Translations under genes and position numbers: made by a program
Origin: Calditrichaceae bacterium
GTDB taxonomy: Bacteria; Calditrichota; Calditrichia; RBG-13-44-9; J075
Direction: 5' to 3'
DNA length: 64,000 bases
Assembly: GCA_013360445.1 (NCBI GenBank)
Contig: JABWBP010000015.1
Location: forward strand, 1 to 64,000
In this document: positions 17,738-26,079 of the stretch, piece by piece
Position numbering within the stretch: the stretch's first letter is position 1
Layout: each line of letters begins with the position of its first letter
Notes under the pieces: generated by a model
What the model was told of the DNA's origin: nothing
What the model saw: only the letters and a program-made list of their open reading frames with translations
Database searches by the model: none

Positions 17738-17805
17738 CAGGGGCGGGTATTCCGGGCAACCCGTTGCAACCCAACAAGACGACGTCGCCGGGAATGCTTC
17801 GCCCT
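17738..17805 (+). repeat. Third copy of the palindromic element, just after the RAYT stop
   Basis: Starting GCAGGGGCGGGTATTCCGGG and ending GGGAATGCTTCGCCCT, this copy has a diverged left arm. It lies six bases after the transposase stop codon and is not inside a recognised gene. A 68-codon frame through it is probably meaningless. Confidence 0.8.
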
Positions 17806-17914
17806 TGAATTCTTGTTCTTCGGTTTAAAAATAATGAGAGCGCCCTTCTCCTCCAGGAGAAAAGCGCTCCCACATTATCCGGAACAACTTAAGCCAGCCT
17901 CAGGCGACCTCGTT

Positions 17915-18436
17915 TTAATGAGACCCCGGCGATGAAACGGTGCCCGAGAATGTCACCTGTCCCATTTCGGCCGGTAAATTGGCGGTACCGGCGTAAGCGC
18001 CGCTTCCGCTTGCCCCGGTAAACCTGCCCGTCCCTCCGCTGAATGTATATTCGCCTTCGAAGGATACATTGCCATCTTCCTCGACGATTGTGCCCGCGAA
18101 TGAGCCATCCAAATAGTCTCCGTTCGCCCCGGTAAATCTCAATGAACCGGTCTGCTGCCCGGGAACGTAGTTGAGATCGACTACTGAAATGGAATAAAAT
18201 TCAGCTTTGCCCAAATGCGTTCCATTGCCGGCTCCGAATATTTCAAAAGTCAACACACCCGGCGGCGTTGTCGATATAATTTCAAACGTCGTTTCAAAGT
18301 GTACCCTGAAGGGTACCTGCTTCGCCAATGAAGCCGCAGCGTTTGACTCTGAAGAATTCGGTGATACGGGCTCATCCTTCGAACATCCGGCAAGCAGCAG
18401 GATGAAGCATATAAAAAACAGACTGATTAGTTTCAT
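17915..18436 (-). CDS. Small exported lipoprotein, beta-rich, unknown function
   Basis: The 173-residue protein has a lipoprotein signal (ILLLAGC, Cys about 19). The mature part alternates Gly- and Ser-rich strands (GEYTFSGGTGRFTGASGSGAYAG), like the small beta-barrel lipoproteins with an allene-oxide-cyclase-type look, but I cannot name a family. AAGGAGTCGTATC precedes the ATG. The signal peptide and about 60 bp around its start are nearly identical to those of the next gene upstream, while the mature parts are not alike, so the two may be old paralogues or share a copied leader. Confidence 0.7.
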   Translation of the reverse strand: MKLISLFFICFILLLAGCSKDEPVSPNSSESNAAASLAKQVPFRVHFETTFEIISTTPPGVLTFEIFGAGNGTHLGKAEFYSISVVDLNYVPGQQTGSLRFTGANGDYLDGSFAGTIVEEDGNVSFEGEYTFSGGTGRFTGASGSGAYAGTANLPAEMGQVTFSGTVSSPGSH

Positions 18437-18494
18437 GATACGACTCCTTGATTTATGGTGAAAGGTTTGGTTTTATCTGTAAATCTTTAAGATA

Positions 18495-18950
18495 TTACGT
18501 TCGGACTTTCCCTTCGTAGGTCAACGCCAACTCACCGGTCTGAAGATTGACATTCCCTTTGGTGATAAACTGGCCCGATTTACCTTCAATGATGGTCAAA
18601 TGATTCTCGACCTCACCGGTTGCTGTTGCAGTTCCTTTATCAGAAGTTCTGAAGATGATATTGCCTCCTTCATCATAAAAAATATGCATCCCTTCAAAGT
18701 GAATAGTACCATTTGAATCAATGCTTCTTATTGGGAGATCAGCATCGGATGTTCCTTTAAAACTTCCACTTACAACGGCACCTCTTACTTGAAATGCATA
18801 AGGATTGCCCTGGTTGTCAAAGATCATTACAGCTACTCCGGTTACATTTCCGCTGATTTCCTGTTCAGTTACCGGATCTACTGAATTGTCCTTCGAACAT
18901 CCGGCAAGCAGCAGAACGAGGCCTATAAAAAACAGACTAATTAGTTTCAT
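18495..18950 (-). CDS. Small exported lipoprotein with duplicated leader, unknown function
   Basis: This 151-residue protein starts MKLISLFFIGLVLLLAGCSKD, almost the same as its neighbour, with the lipobox Cys near residue 18. The mature part (ISGNVTGVAVMIFDNQGNPYAFQVRG ... TKGNVNLQTGELALTYEGKV) is strand-rich with no family I recognise. The same AAGGAGTCGTATC sequence precedes its ATG. The gap to the downstream lipoprotein is 58 bp, so both are likely on one message. Confidence 0.7.
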   Translation of the reverse strand: MKLISLFFIGLVLLLAGCSKDNSVDPVTEQEISGNVTGVAVMIFDNQGNPYAFQVRGAVVSGSFKGTSDADLPIRSIDSNGTIHFEGMHIFYDEGGNIIFRTSDKGTATATGEVENHLTIIEGKSGQFITKGNVNLQTGELALTYEGKVRT

Positions 18951-19026
18951 GATACGACTCCTTAAAAAATTGAATTGAGCATTGAATGATTTATTGTTTA
19001 AGGAAACAGTTGTTTCAAACAGTTCC

Positions 19027-20307
19027 TCACTTCAAGTACGTCATTTTTCTTACCGCGCTAAACTCTCCCATTTGAATCCGGTAAAAATAGTTTCCGGACG
19101 GCATCGTGTTGCCGCCGTCATCCTTCCCTTCCCACACCGCAGAGTACTCTCCGGTTGTTTGATAATCATCTACCAGGATACTAACCAGTTGCCCCAGGGC
19201 GTTATAAATTTTCAGTTCCACCCGGGTGGGCGTTGGCACTGAATATTTGATGGTCGTCGAAGGGTTGAAAGGGTTGGGATAATTGCCCAACAGCAGGTAT
19301 TCGCCTGGCGCTGCGCCCTTTCCCCGGTCCGGAATGCCGGTCGGTATGAATTGAGACAGCCGGTAATTCTTAAAAAAATTCCAGATCTCCACCCCGGCGT
19401 TGATATCGCGGTTGGTGTTGCCAATGCCGTTATTAAAGGCGGCTCCCGGCCAGCTATGCCCTCCGCCAATCACTTTATAGAGAATTACCTGGCTGCCACT
19501 GGTTCCATCCGGGTAGGTGAATTTTTCGACGGTACTTCCGTCGTTGGGATCCAAATTCGGCAACAAAACGGTATCCGGCTCAAGGCAGTTATTCAAACCG
19601 GCCCAGTGGTCCGCGGTTTGCTCTGTGGAATGCCATCCCGTCGCCCCGCCATACTGTACGATGGGATCAGCCGTACCATGAATAATAACAACCGGCATTG
19701 CCCGGTTCGCGGCGCAGCCATTGGCGGTAGCGATGGATAATTCACCGGTAACGGAGGCTACCGCAGCGATGCGATCGTTGAGCTGGCAGGCTAACTTCAA
19801 AGACATGGTGCCGCCGCCGGTCCAGCCGCAGGCATAAATCCGGTCCAGATCGATGCGGTAATGGCTGTCTAAGGTGTCGATCAGGGTATTGATAAATCCC
19901 ACGTCCCGGGTATCCGGCGTGGCGGGCGGCGGGGTGGCATTTATATCATCGCGGTTGAAACTCTTTTGATTTGCCGCATTAAAGTAATGCGCATCGGGAT
20001 ATACCACGATAAATCCGGCGGTGTCGGCCACCAAATTCATGAGCGTGTATTCCAGGTGCAATTGGGCGCTCCGGGTATCGGCGTGCAAATTGATCACCAC
20101 CGGGAAATCAAGCTCTCCGCCATAACCCTGGGGTAAGAATACCAGGTAATTCCTGTTAACCCCATCGTACATAAAATTGCCCGGTTGAACTTGCGCGAGC
20201 AAGACGGCGGGGATGAACCACAACCATAGAAATACGAAAGCCGGCCAGATTACTCTTTCCATATTGGGAAAGAAGAAACCCGAACTAATATTAGCACTAT
20301 CCCTCAT
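19027..20307 (-). CDS. Secreted PHB-depolymerase/feruloyl-esterase-like hydrolase with Thr at the nucleophile site, sorting tail
   Basis: The ATG at 20307 follows AAGGAGACTGTG. After a long signal peptide (cut near LLAQ) residues about 35-320 resemble the LpqC/PHB depolymerase alpha/beta-hydrolases: RNYLVFLPQGY, a strand then VVINLHAD, YACGWTGGG, HGTADPIVQYGG (acid) and GGGHSWPG (His). In active members the third motif is G-x-S-x-G; here the codon is ACC, giving Thr. The last 85 residues are a NYPNPFNPSTTIKY-type type IX-like sorting domain. It is therefore secreted, but catalysis is uncertain. The Asp and His of the triad are kept. Confidence 0.8.
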   Translation of the reverse strand: MRDSANISSGFFFPNMERVIWPAFVFLWLWFIPAVLLAQVQPGNFMYDGVNRNYLVFLPQGYGGELDFPVVINLHADTRSAQLHLEYTLMNLVADTAGFIVVYPDAHYFNAANQKSFNRDDINATPPPATPDTRDVGFINTLIDTLDSHYRIDLDRIYACGWTGGGTMSLKLACQLNDRIAAVASVTGELSIATANGCAANRAMPVVIIHGTADPIVQYGGATGWHSTEQTADHWAGLNNCLEPDTVLLPNLDPNDGSTVEKFTYPDGTSGSQVILYKVIGGGHSWPGAAFNNGIGNTNRDINAGVEIWNFFKNYRLSQFIPTGIPDRGKGAAPGEYLLLGNYPNPFNPSTTIKYSVPTPTRVELKIYNALGQLVSILVDDYQTTGEYSAVWEGKDDGGNTMPSGNYFYRIQMGEFSAVRKMTYLK

Positions 20308-20633
20308 CACAGTCTCCTTAATATATTTGATTAGATATTGAATGGTTTATTTGCCGCTCGGCAGCAACAATAGTGTCAAACCAAATGCCAAAAAATCAGG
20401 CAATCCAATAACATGCTGTTTATTAGTGCGTTAGGAAGCAATTGGAAAAATTAGCGGAGGGTCAAAAGCAAGCCAAAATTCGCCAAATTTGGCGAACAAA
20501 ACGAGGGTTCCTTGTTTTTTAAGGAGTTAAGGGCGCTAAATCTGGAGGGAGGAGGTTGTGTTCGGGTGTTCAAGTGTTCATGTGCTTAAGAAACCTGAAC
20601 ACTTGAACACATGAACACATTAGGGGGCCGGAT
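20308..20633. repeat. Intergenic stretch with inverted GTGTTCAAGTGTTCATG array
   Basis: At about 20558-20584 the words GTGTTCGGGTGTTCAAGTGTTC are followed, after nine bases, by the complement ACCTGAACACTTGAACAC (20593-20621). It sits just past the stop of the sigma-54 regulator (minus strand) and could end its message. The rest of the gap is AT-rich and should hold the promoter of the esterase gene; no clear boxes are seen. Confidence 0.65.
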
Positions 20634-22259
20634 TTAATCCGGTTTGGTTATGTTCAGCTTTGCCATGCGAAAGCGCATATTGGATTCGGAAATTTTGAGC
20701 AGTTTGGCGGCGCGGGAACGATTCCAATTGCATTCTTCCAGCGCCTTGCGGATCACCTGTTCTTCATAACTTTGCAGTTTTTCGGTCAGGGAATGTTCCC
20801 ACTCCGGGGAGGCGCTTGTGGAGGTGAATTCCTTGAAGTCCGAGGCAAGGTCGGCAGGGATGAGTTTCCCGCTAATTTCCGCAGCGGTGGGAGCGGCCAT
20901 GGTGATCATCCGCTCCACAAAGTTTTCCAGCTCCCGCACATTGCCCGGCCAGGGACGGTTCTTCATATAGCGGAGAATAGATTCGTGGAAAGTCTCCGCT
21001 TTCTTCTGCTGCTCGGCGGCAAATTTTTTGAGGTAGAAATTGGCGATCAAAGCGATGTCCTCCCGCCGCTCGGCTAATGAGGGGATAAAGATCGGGTACA
21101 CGTGCAGGCGGTAAAACAAGTCTTCCCGGAATTCGCCCTGCTGCACCAACTCGTTCAGAGCGCTGCTGGTAGCGGCAATGGTCCGCACGTTGATCTTGCG
21201 GGACACGTTGCCGCCGATGGGACGGATTTCTCCTTCCTGCAAGACCCGCATGAGCTTCGACTGCATGCTCATGGGCAGGTTGCCGATTTCATCCATGAAC
21301 AGAGTGCCGCCGTCGGCCTCCTCGAACAATCCCTTGCGCTCCCGGCTGGCCCCGGTAAACGCGCCTTTGGTATGGCCGAACAGCTCGCTCTCGATCAGGT
21401 TTTCCGGAATGGCCCCGCAGTCAATCGCCACAAATTTTTGCCGGCTGCGATGGCTGAATTGGTGGATCGCCCGGGCAATCAGCTCCTTGCCGGTGCCGGT
21501 TTCTCCCTTCAAATAGATTCGCACGTCGCAGCGCGCCGCCGCTTCGATGCTTTGCAGCAGTTCGATAAATTTCCGGCTTTTCCCCAGCAAACCCAGCGCC
21601 CGGTATTTGGCCAGCAGCGCCTCTTCCGGAACCGGGGCTTCAAAATATTCCTGCAATTTTTGAACGTTGCGGATATAGGGCGATACTACTGCGTTGTATC
21701 TTTGAAGCAAAATTAGATCCTCCTCCTCAAATGTTTCCCCGGCTTTTTGATTGATGAGCAGCAGGTAGCCGACCACCGCGCCCTCTATTTTCAGGGGCGC
21801 CGCCAAAACCGACCTGACCGGGATCCCGCTAAAGAGATTGGCAGCAAACCGCGCATCTTGCTGTAAATCTGCACTCAAAAAAGGTTGCCGGTAATGCAGC
21901 ACCCAGCCGCCCACATTGGCGCATACCGGATGATAATGCTCTTCGATCCATTCCCCGCCTTCCTTAAAAATCGTTTTGAGGGTCTGCCCGGTTTGGGGAT
22001 TGGCGAGCATCAAAAATGCGCTTTCGGCTTCGAAGAGGTCAGTCGCCTTCTGGCAGACAATCCGCAACACTTCTGCAAAATTGTTCTGCTCCGACAAGAT
22101 TATCGCCAAATCGGTAATGCCCTGCCATTTGAAATTTTCGTTGCGCACGGATCGCCTTGCCTGATTTTCTGGGTTAGTTCTATAATTTTGGACTTTTACT
22201 GCATCGTGGGGAATAAAAAAATTGTATCGCGACAGAACAGTGGCTAAATTGGCCTGCAT
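20634..22259 (-). CDS. Sigma-54-dependent transcription activator (GAF-AAA+-Fis)
   Basis: The 541-residue protein activates sigma-54 RNA polymerase by ATP hydrolysis. A GAF sensory domain (about 45-200) is followed by the AAA+ domain with Walker A GETGTGKE (about 254), the sigma-54 contact loop GAFTGA, Walker B GGTLFMDEIG and the WPGNVRELEN motif, and ends in a Fis-type helix-turn-helix (NWNRSRAAKLLKISESNMRFRMAKL). No receiver domain is present, so the signal is probably a small ligand bound by GAF. It is transcribed divergently from the molybdenum hydroxylase genes, which makes those its best candidate target. No clear ribosome site precedes the chosen ATG. Confidence 0.9.
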   Translation of the reverse strand: MQANLATVLSRYNFFIPHDAVKVQNYRTNPENQARRSVRNENFKWQGITDLAIILSEQNNFAEVLRIVCQKATDLFEAESAFLMLANPQTGQTLKTIFKEGGEWIEEHYHPVCANVGGWVLHYRQPFLSADLQQDARFAANLFSGIPVRSVLAAPLKIEGAVVGYLLLINQKAGETFEEEDLILLQRYNAVVSPYIRNVQKLQEYFEAPVPEEALLAKYRALGLLGKSRKFIELLQSIEAAARCDVRIYLKGETGTGKELIARAIHQFSHRSRQKFVAIDCGAIPENLIESELFGHTKGAFTGASRERKGLFEEADGGTLFMDEIGNLPMSMQSKLMRVLQEGEIRPIGGNVSRKINVRTIAATSSALNELVQQGEFREDLFYRLHVYPIFIPSLAERREDIALIANFYLKKFAAEQQKKAETFHESILRYMKNRPWPGNVRELENFVERMITMAAPTAAEISGKLIPADLASDFKEFTSTSASPEWEHSLTEKLQSYEEQVIRKALEECNWNRSRAAKLLKISESNMRFRMAKLNITKPD

Positions 22260-22572
22260 TTTCTAATGGGAATCCATCCCTACGGGAAAAGCCGACGATT
22301 CTGCCATGAGGTGTTAAAATTAATGATTCCTTGTAAAAAAGCAATAGAGAATTTGGCCCCGGTGTGAAATATTAAGTTCCTCAAAACAGGGGCCAGAAAA
22401 AATTCTTACTGTAAAATATTCCGTGATCGTTTTAATTAACCACAGAGCCACAGAGACGCAGAGGTTAGAAAAATAAAACATCTCTGTGCCTCTGTGGTTG
22501 AACTTTTATCACCGGTAATTTTACAGGTTGAAAAAATTTATTAGCCAACCAAAACCCCCAAAGGAGGCATCC
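22260..22572. repeat. Divergent promoter region with CACAGAG-family hairpin
   Basis: AACCACAGAGCCACAGAGACG (about 22438-22458) and its complement CATCTCTGTGCCTCTGTGGTT (about 22479-22499) form a long hairpin. It sits between the sigma-54 activator and the hydroxylase genes. I searched for a GG-N10-GC sigma-54 promoter and saw none that fits well. A strong AAAGGAGG ribosome site ends the gap at 22560-22567. Confidence 0.65.
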
Positions 22573-23043
22573 ATGGAAACCACCATTCAATTCACCCTGA
22601 ATGGCAAGCCCATGCAGTTGCAGGTTGATGACAACCGCACGCTGTTGTGGGTGCTGCGCGTGGAGCTGGGCCTCACCGGCGCCAAATACGGCTGCGGCGA
22701 AGGATTGTGCGGCGCCTGCACGGTGATGGTGGACAGGGAAGCGGAACGCTCCTGTTTGTTGAACATGCGCGACGTGGCCGGAAAAGAGGTTCTAACCATC
22801 GAGGGCCTGGCGCAAAACGGCAAGCTCCATCCCCTGCAGCAGGCCTTTATGGAGCACGACGCCCTGCAATGCGGTTATTGCACCCCGGGAATGATTCTCA
22901 ACGCCCATGCCCTGCTGTTGAAGAATCCCCGCCCCGCCGCAGCAGAAATCATCCGCGGGATGGAGGACAATCTGTGCCGCTGCGGGGCGCACCCGCGCAT
23001 CGTTCAGGCGATTGAAAGCGTCGCGAAAGGAGAGGTGAAATGA
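22573..23043 (+). CDS. [2Fe-2S] subunit of a molybdenum hydroxylase (IorA/CoxS-like)
   Basis: This 156-residue protein carries electrons from the molybdenum centre. It holds both clusters of the xanthine-dehydrogenase family: the plant-type ferredoxin set Cys41, 46, 49 and 61 (CGEGLCGAC) and the C-terminal set Cys100, 103, 135 and 137 (CGYC ... CRC). ATG 22573 is chosen since AAAGGAGGCATCC lies before it; a longer frame adds 15 residues. It overlaps the large subunit start by four bases (ATGA). No FAD subunit is encoded nearby, as in isoquinoline 1-oxidoreductase-type enzymes. Confidence 0.92.
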   Translation: METTIQFTLNGKPMQLQVDDNRTLLWVLRVELGLTGAKYGCGEGLCGACTVMVDREAERSCLLNMRDVAGKEVLTIEGLAQNGKLHPLQQAFMEHDALQCGYCTPGMILNAHALLLKNPRPAAAEIIRGMEDNLCRCGAHPRIVQAIESVAKGEVK

Positions 23044-25208
23044 AACAGGATAGATATTTCGACCAGGAATTCGAGGAAATCGCCGCCCGGTACCCTCTCA
23101 GCCGCCGGGAGTTCCTGAAGCGGTTGGGCGGCGGGGTCATCGTTCTATGGCTCGCGCCCGGCGGGCTGGTTTCTTCGCTGGAGGCGCAGGAACAGCGAAC
23201 GCTGGGATACCCCGCGGATTTCAATGCCTATCTGCGCATCGGGGAGGACGGGCGGGTCTCCTGCTTCACCGGCAAGATCGAGATGGGACAGGGCATCGTG
23301 ACCTCCCTGGCCCAGGAGCTTGCCGAGGAGTTGGATGTCCCCCTGGAGGCCATCGCTATGGTGATGGGCGACACCGACCTCTGCCCCTGGGATCGCGGAA
23401 CCTGGGGCTCCCTCACCACCCGCTTCTTCGGGCCGGCGCTGCGGGCCGCGGGCGCGGAGGCCAGGGCGGTGCTCCTGGAACTGGCCGCGGAGCATCTCAG
23501 CCTTCCCAAAGACCGCCTGATCGCCAAAGACGGTGCGGTGTTTGAGGAAGGGAAGCCCGGCAACCGGGTTACCTACGCGCAGCTTGCCAAGGGGCAGAAA
23601 ATCGCCCGGCAGTTAAAGGAAGAGGCGATTGTCAAAAAAGCGGCGGATTTCAAAGTGATCGGCAGGCCGGTAACCCGGCGGGACGCCCTGGAGAAGGTGA
23701 CCGGCAAGGCGAAGTATGCCGGAGATATCCAGTTCCCCGGTTTGCTGTACGCGCGCATTCTGCGCCCGCCGGCGCACGGCGCTAAACTGCTCCGGGTGGA
23801 CACCGCGGCGGCGCAACGGGTAGAGGGCGCGCTCATCATTCAAGAAGGCGATTTGGTGGCGGCGCTGCACCGGGATCCGGAAGCGGCGGAAAATGCCCTG
23901 CAGAAAATCAAAGCGGAATTCGACCTCCCCACGGCGAACGTCGATGATAAAACCATTTTCGACCATTTGCTGAAGGTCGCGCCGGAAGGCGAGGTTGCGG
24001 CGGAGGGCGGCGATTTAGCCGCCGGGCAAAAAAGCGCTGCGGAAACCTTCGAATGCACTTACCTGAACAGTTACGTGGCGCACGCGCCGCTGGAACCGCA
24101 CACCGCCACCGCGAAAATGGAAGAAGATAAGATCACGGTGTGGGCCTCCACCCAGTCGCCCTTTGGCGCTAAAGACGAGATTGCCCGGGAGTTGGGAATG
24201 GCGGCGGAAAAAGTGCGCGTCATTACCCCCTGGGTGGGCGGGGGCTTCGGGGGGAAATCGCGCAACCAGCAGGCTATCGAAGCGGCGCGCTTAGCTAAAT
24301 TGTCGGGAAAACCGGTGCAGGTGGCCTGGACCCGGGCGGAAGAGTTTTTCTACGATACCTTCCGGCCCGCCGCCATCGTAAAAATCAGATCGGGAATTTC
24401 CCCCAACGGGGCAGGCGGCTCCGGCGGCATCGCTTTTTGGGATTACCGGGTTTATTTCGCCGGCGACCGCGGGGCGCAGCAGTTCTATGACGTCCCTCAT
24501 CACCGCACCGCGGTGCACGGGTCGAACTGGCGGGGCGCTCCCGGCTCCCATCCCTTTGCCACCGGCCCCTGGCGCGCCCCGGCGAACAACACCAATACCT
24601 TTGCGCGGGAGTCGCAGATCGACATCATGGCGGCAAAGGCGGGGATGGACCCCCTGGAGTTCCGGCTGAAAAATCTGAAGAATGAGCGGGTGCAGGGCGT
24701 TCTCAAGGCAGCCGCGGAGAAGTTCGGCTGGAAACCCGCCAAATCGCCAAGCGGCCGGAGCGCCGGCGTCGCCTGCGGCATTGACGCGGGAGCTTATGTC
24801 GCGGTCATCGCGGAGGTGGAGGTCAACAAAAGCAGCGGCGAGGTGCAGGTGAAGCGGGTGGTCGCGGCGCAGGATATGGGGCTGGTGATCAATCCCCGGG
24901 GCGCGATAATCCAGGTGGAAGGCTGCGTGATGATGGGATTAGGTTACGCCCTCAGCGAGGAGATGCACTTCAAAGGCGGCGAGATTTTTGATCTGAATTT
25001 TGACAGCTATGAAATCCCGCGCTTTTCCTGGATGCCCAAAATCGAGGTGGTGCTGGTGGACTCGAAAGATCCCGATCCGCAGGGCGGCGGGGAGCCGGCC
25101 ATCATTTGCATGGGCGGGGCCATCGCCAATGCGATTTTCGACGCCACCGGGGCGCGGCTCTTCCAACTGCCGATGACGCCGGAGCGGATCAAAAAGGCCA
25201 TGGGGTAA
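23040..25208 (+). CDS. Molybdopterin-binding large subunit of a xanthine-dehydrogenase-family hydroxylase (IorB-like)
   Basis: The 722-residue protein probably hydroxylates an aldehyde or N-heterocycle in the periplasm. It has a Tat-type motif (SRREFLKR, 20-27), so the folded complex with the small subunit would be exported. GKIEMGQGI, VGGGFGGKS and the end GGGEPAIICMGGAIANAI, with the proposed catalytic Glu, follow the IorB-type pattern. With only the iron-sulfur partner and no FAD subunit, electrons likely go to a cytochrome or other periplasmic acceptor. The substrate cannot be read from sequence. The sigma-54 activator upstream is the likely regulator. Confidence 0.9.
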   Translation: MKQDRYFDQEFEEIAARYPLSRREFLKRLGGGVIVLWLAPGGLVSSLEAQEQRTLGYPADFNAYLRIGEDGRVSCFTGKIEMGQGIVTSLAQELAEELDVPLEAIAMVMGDTDLCPWDRGTWGSLTTRFFGPALRAAGAEARAVLLELAAEHLSLPKDRLIAKDGAVFEEGKPGNRVTYAQLAKGQKIARQLKEEAIVKKAADFKVIGRPVTRRDALEKVTGKAKYAGDIQFPGLLYARILRPPAHGAKLLRVDTAAAQRVEGALIIQEGDLVAALHRDPEAAENALQKIKAEFDLPTANVDDKTIFDHLLKVAPEGEVAAEGGDLAAGQKSAAETFECTYLNSYVAHAPLEPHTATAKMEEDKITVWASTQSPFGAKDEIARELGMAAEKVRVITPWVGGGFGGKSRNQQAIEAARLAKLSGKPVQVAWTRAEEFFYDTFRPAAIVKIRSGISPNGAGGSGGIAFWDYRVYFAGDRGAQQFYDVPHHRTAVHGSNWRGAPGSHPFATGPWRAPANNTNTFARESQIDIMAAKAGMDPLEFRLKNLKNERVQGVLKAAAEKFGWKPAKSPSGRSAGVACGIDAGAYVAVIAEVEVNKSSGEVQVKRVVAAQDMGLVINPRGAIIQVEGCVMMGLGYALSEEMHFKGGEIFDLNFDSYEIPRFSWMPKIEVVLVDSKDPDPQGGGEPAIICMGGAIANAIFDATGARLFQLPMTPERIKKAMG

Positions 25209-25373
25209 CGGACGATGCGCAGGCCGGAAAAATTTGCCGCTCCCAATGGGATCCCTTTGGGAGCGGCGCAATACCTGGCGCCGGACAACAAAGCATTAAA
25301 ATACCGGCCAAAAGCTTAACGCCTTACGTCAAAAAGATTTTATCAGCCCACCACAAATTCTTCATACCCCAAA

Positions 25374-26006
25374 TCAGTACTCCCGCCCGAATAGATTATA
25401 AAACGTTTGCGCCGCTTCCCGGCCCACGTAGCGCCAGTGGTTGGGTTCCCCCACCCCTAACTCCGGGCGGCGGTAGTAAGTCAAAATATAGCCGAAGCGA
25501 TGGGCGTTGCCGGTCAGCCAGCGGTATTCCCGGTTATTCCAGTGCACGTTTACCAGGTCCACCGTAGTGCCCAGGTGATGCTCGGAATAGCCCGGATCGA
25601 TGGCCTTGCCGGGGTAGCGCCGCTTGATCCGTTTCTGATCGTGATAATCCCGGTAGGCGCTGCAAATCGAGATCTGCGCGCCGGCCTTGCGGGCCTCTTT
25701 TTGCATCAATTCGAAATATTGCAGCGCCTCGCGGTGCAAATAGAGGGTCACCCGCCCGGCGTTGCGGTTGGAGCAGGAAGAGAAGCCCACCAGGGGCGCC
25801 AAATCCGGATCGAAACCCTCTACCACAAACCCGCTCTCCGTCACCAATGGGTAAATGCCGCCCACCGGGAAGCCGAATTTATCGTACAGCAGCGGCGCAT
25901 CCCGCCCTCTCCCCCAACCTCCCTCTCGCGAGCCGCCGGGGTAGGAGCCGCAGGAGCTGCAGAAAAGAAGCGCTATGGCAATGGAAAGCGCCATTTTTAG
26001 AATCAT
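25374..26006 (-). CDS. M15-family D-Ala-D-Ala carboxypeptidase-like lipoprotein (VanY type)
   Basis: I start at 26006, where the frame opens on a lipoprotein signal (MILKMALSIAIALLFCSSC); the longer frame runs back over the neighbouring gene. The roughly 210-residue product has the M15B zinc pattern: SEHHLGTTVDL (His and Asp ligands) and EPNHWRYVG (His ligand), with SAYRDYHDQ before them. Such enzymes trim the peptide stem of cell-wall peptidoglycan. EPNH replaces the commoner EPWH. No good ribosome site is visible. It lies 73 bp after the STAND gene on the same strand. Confidence 0.82.
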   Translation of the reverse strand: MILKMALSIAIALLFCSSCGSYPGGSREGGWGRGRDAPLLYDKFGFPVGGIYPLVTESGFVVEGFDPDLAPLVGFSSCSNRNAGRVTLYLHREALQYFELMQKEARKAGAQISICSAYRDYHDQKRIKRRYPGKAIDPGYSEHHLGTTVDLVNVHWNNREYRWLTGNAHRFGYILTYYRRPELGVGEPNHWRYVGREAAQTFYNLFGREY

Positions 26007-26079
26007 CACGGAAGCGACGTCATTGTTTTTTTGGACCAACACCCCGGGAGGGGAGAAATGAAACCGGGGAAAAGGGCCG

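Noticed and set aside
17729-17935. 68-codon plus-strand frame after the transposase
   Set aside because: It reads through the third palindromic element in a different frame and overlaps the end of an opposite lipoprotein gene.
22260-22572. Sigma-54 promoter for the molybdenum hydroxylase
   Set aside because: TTGGCCCCGGTGTGAAA was looked at, but the GC element at the right spacing is missing.
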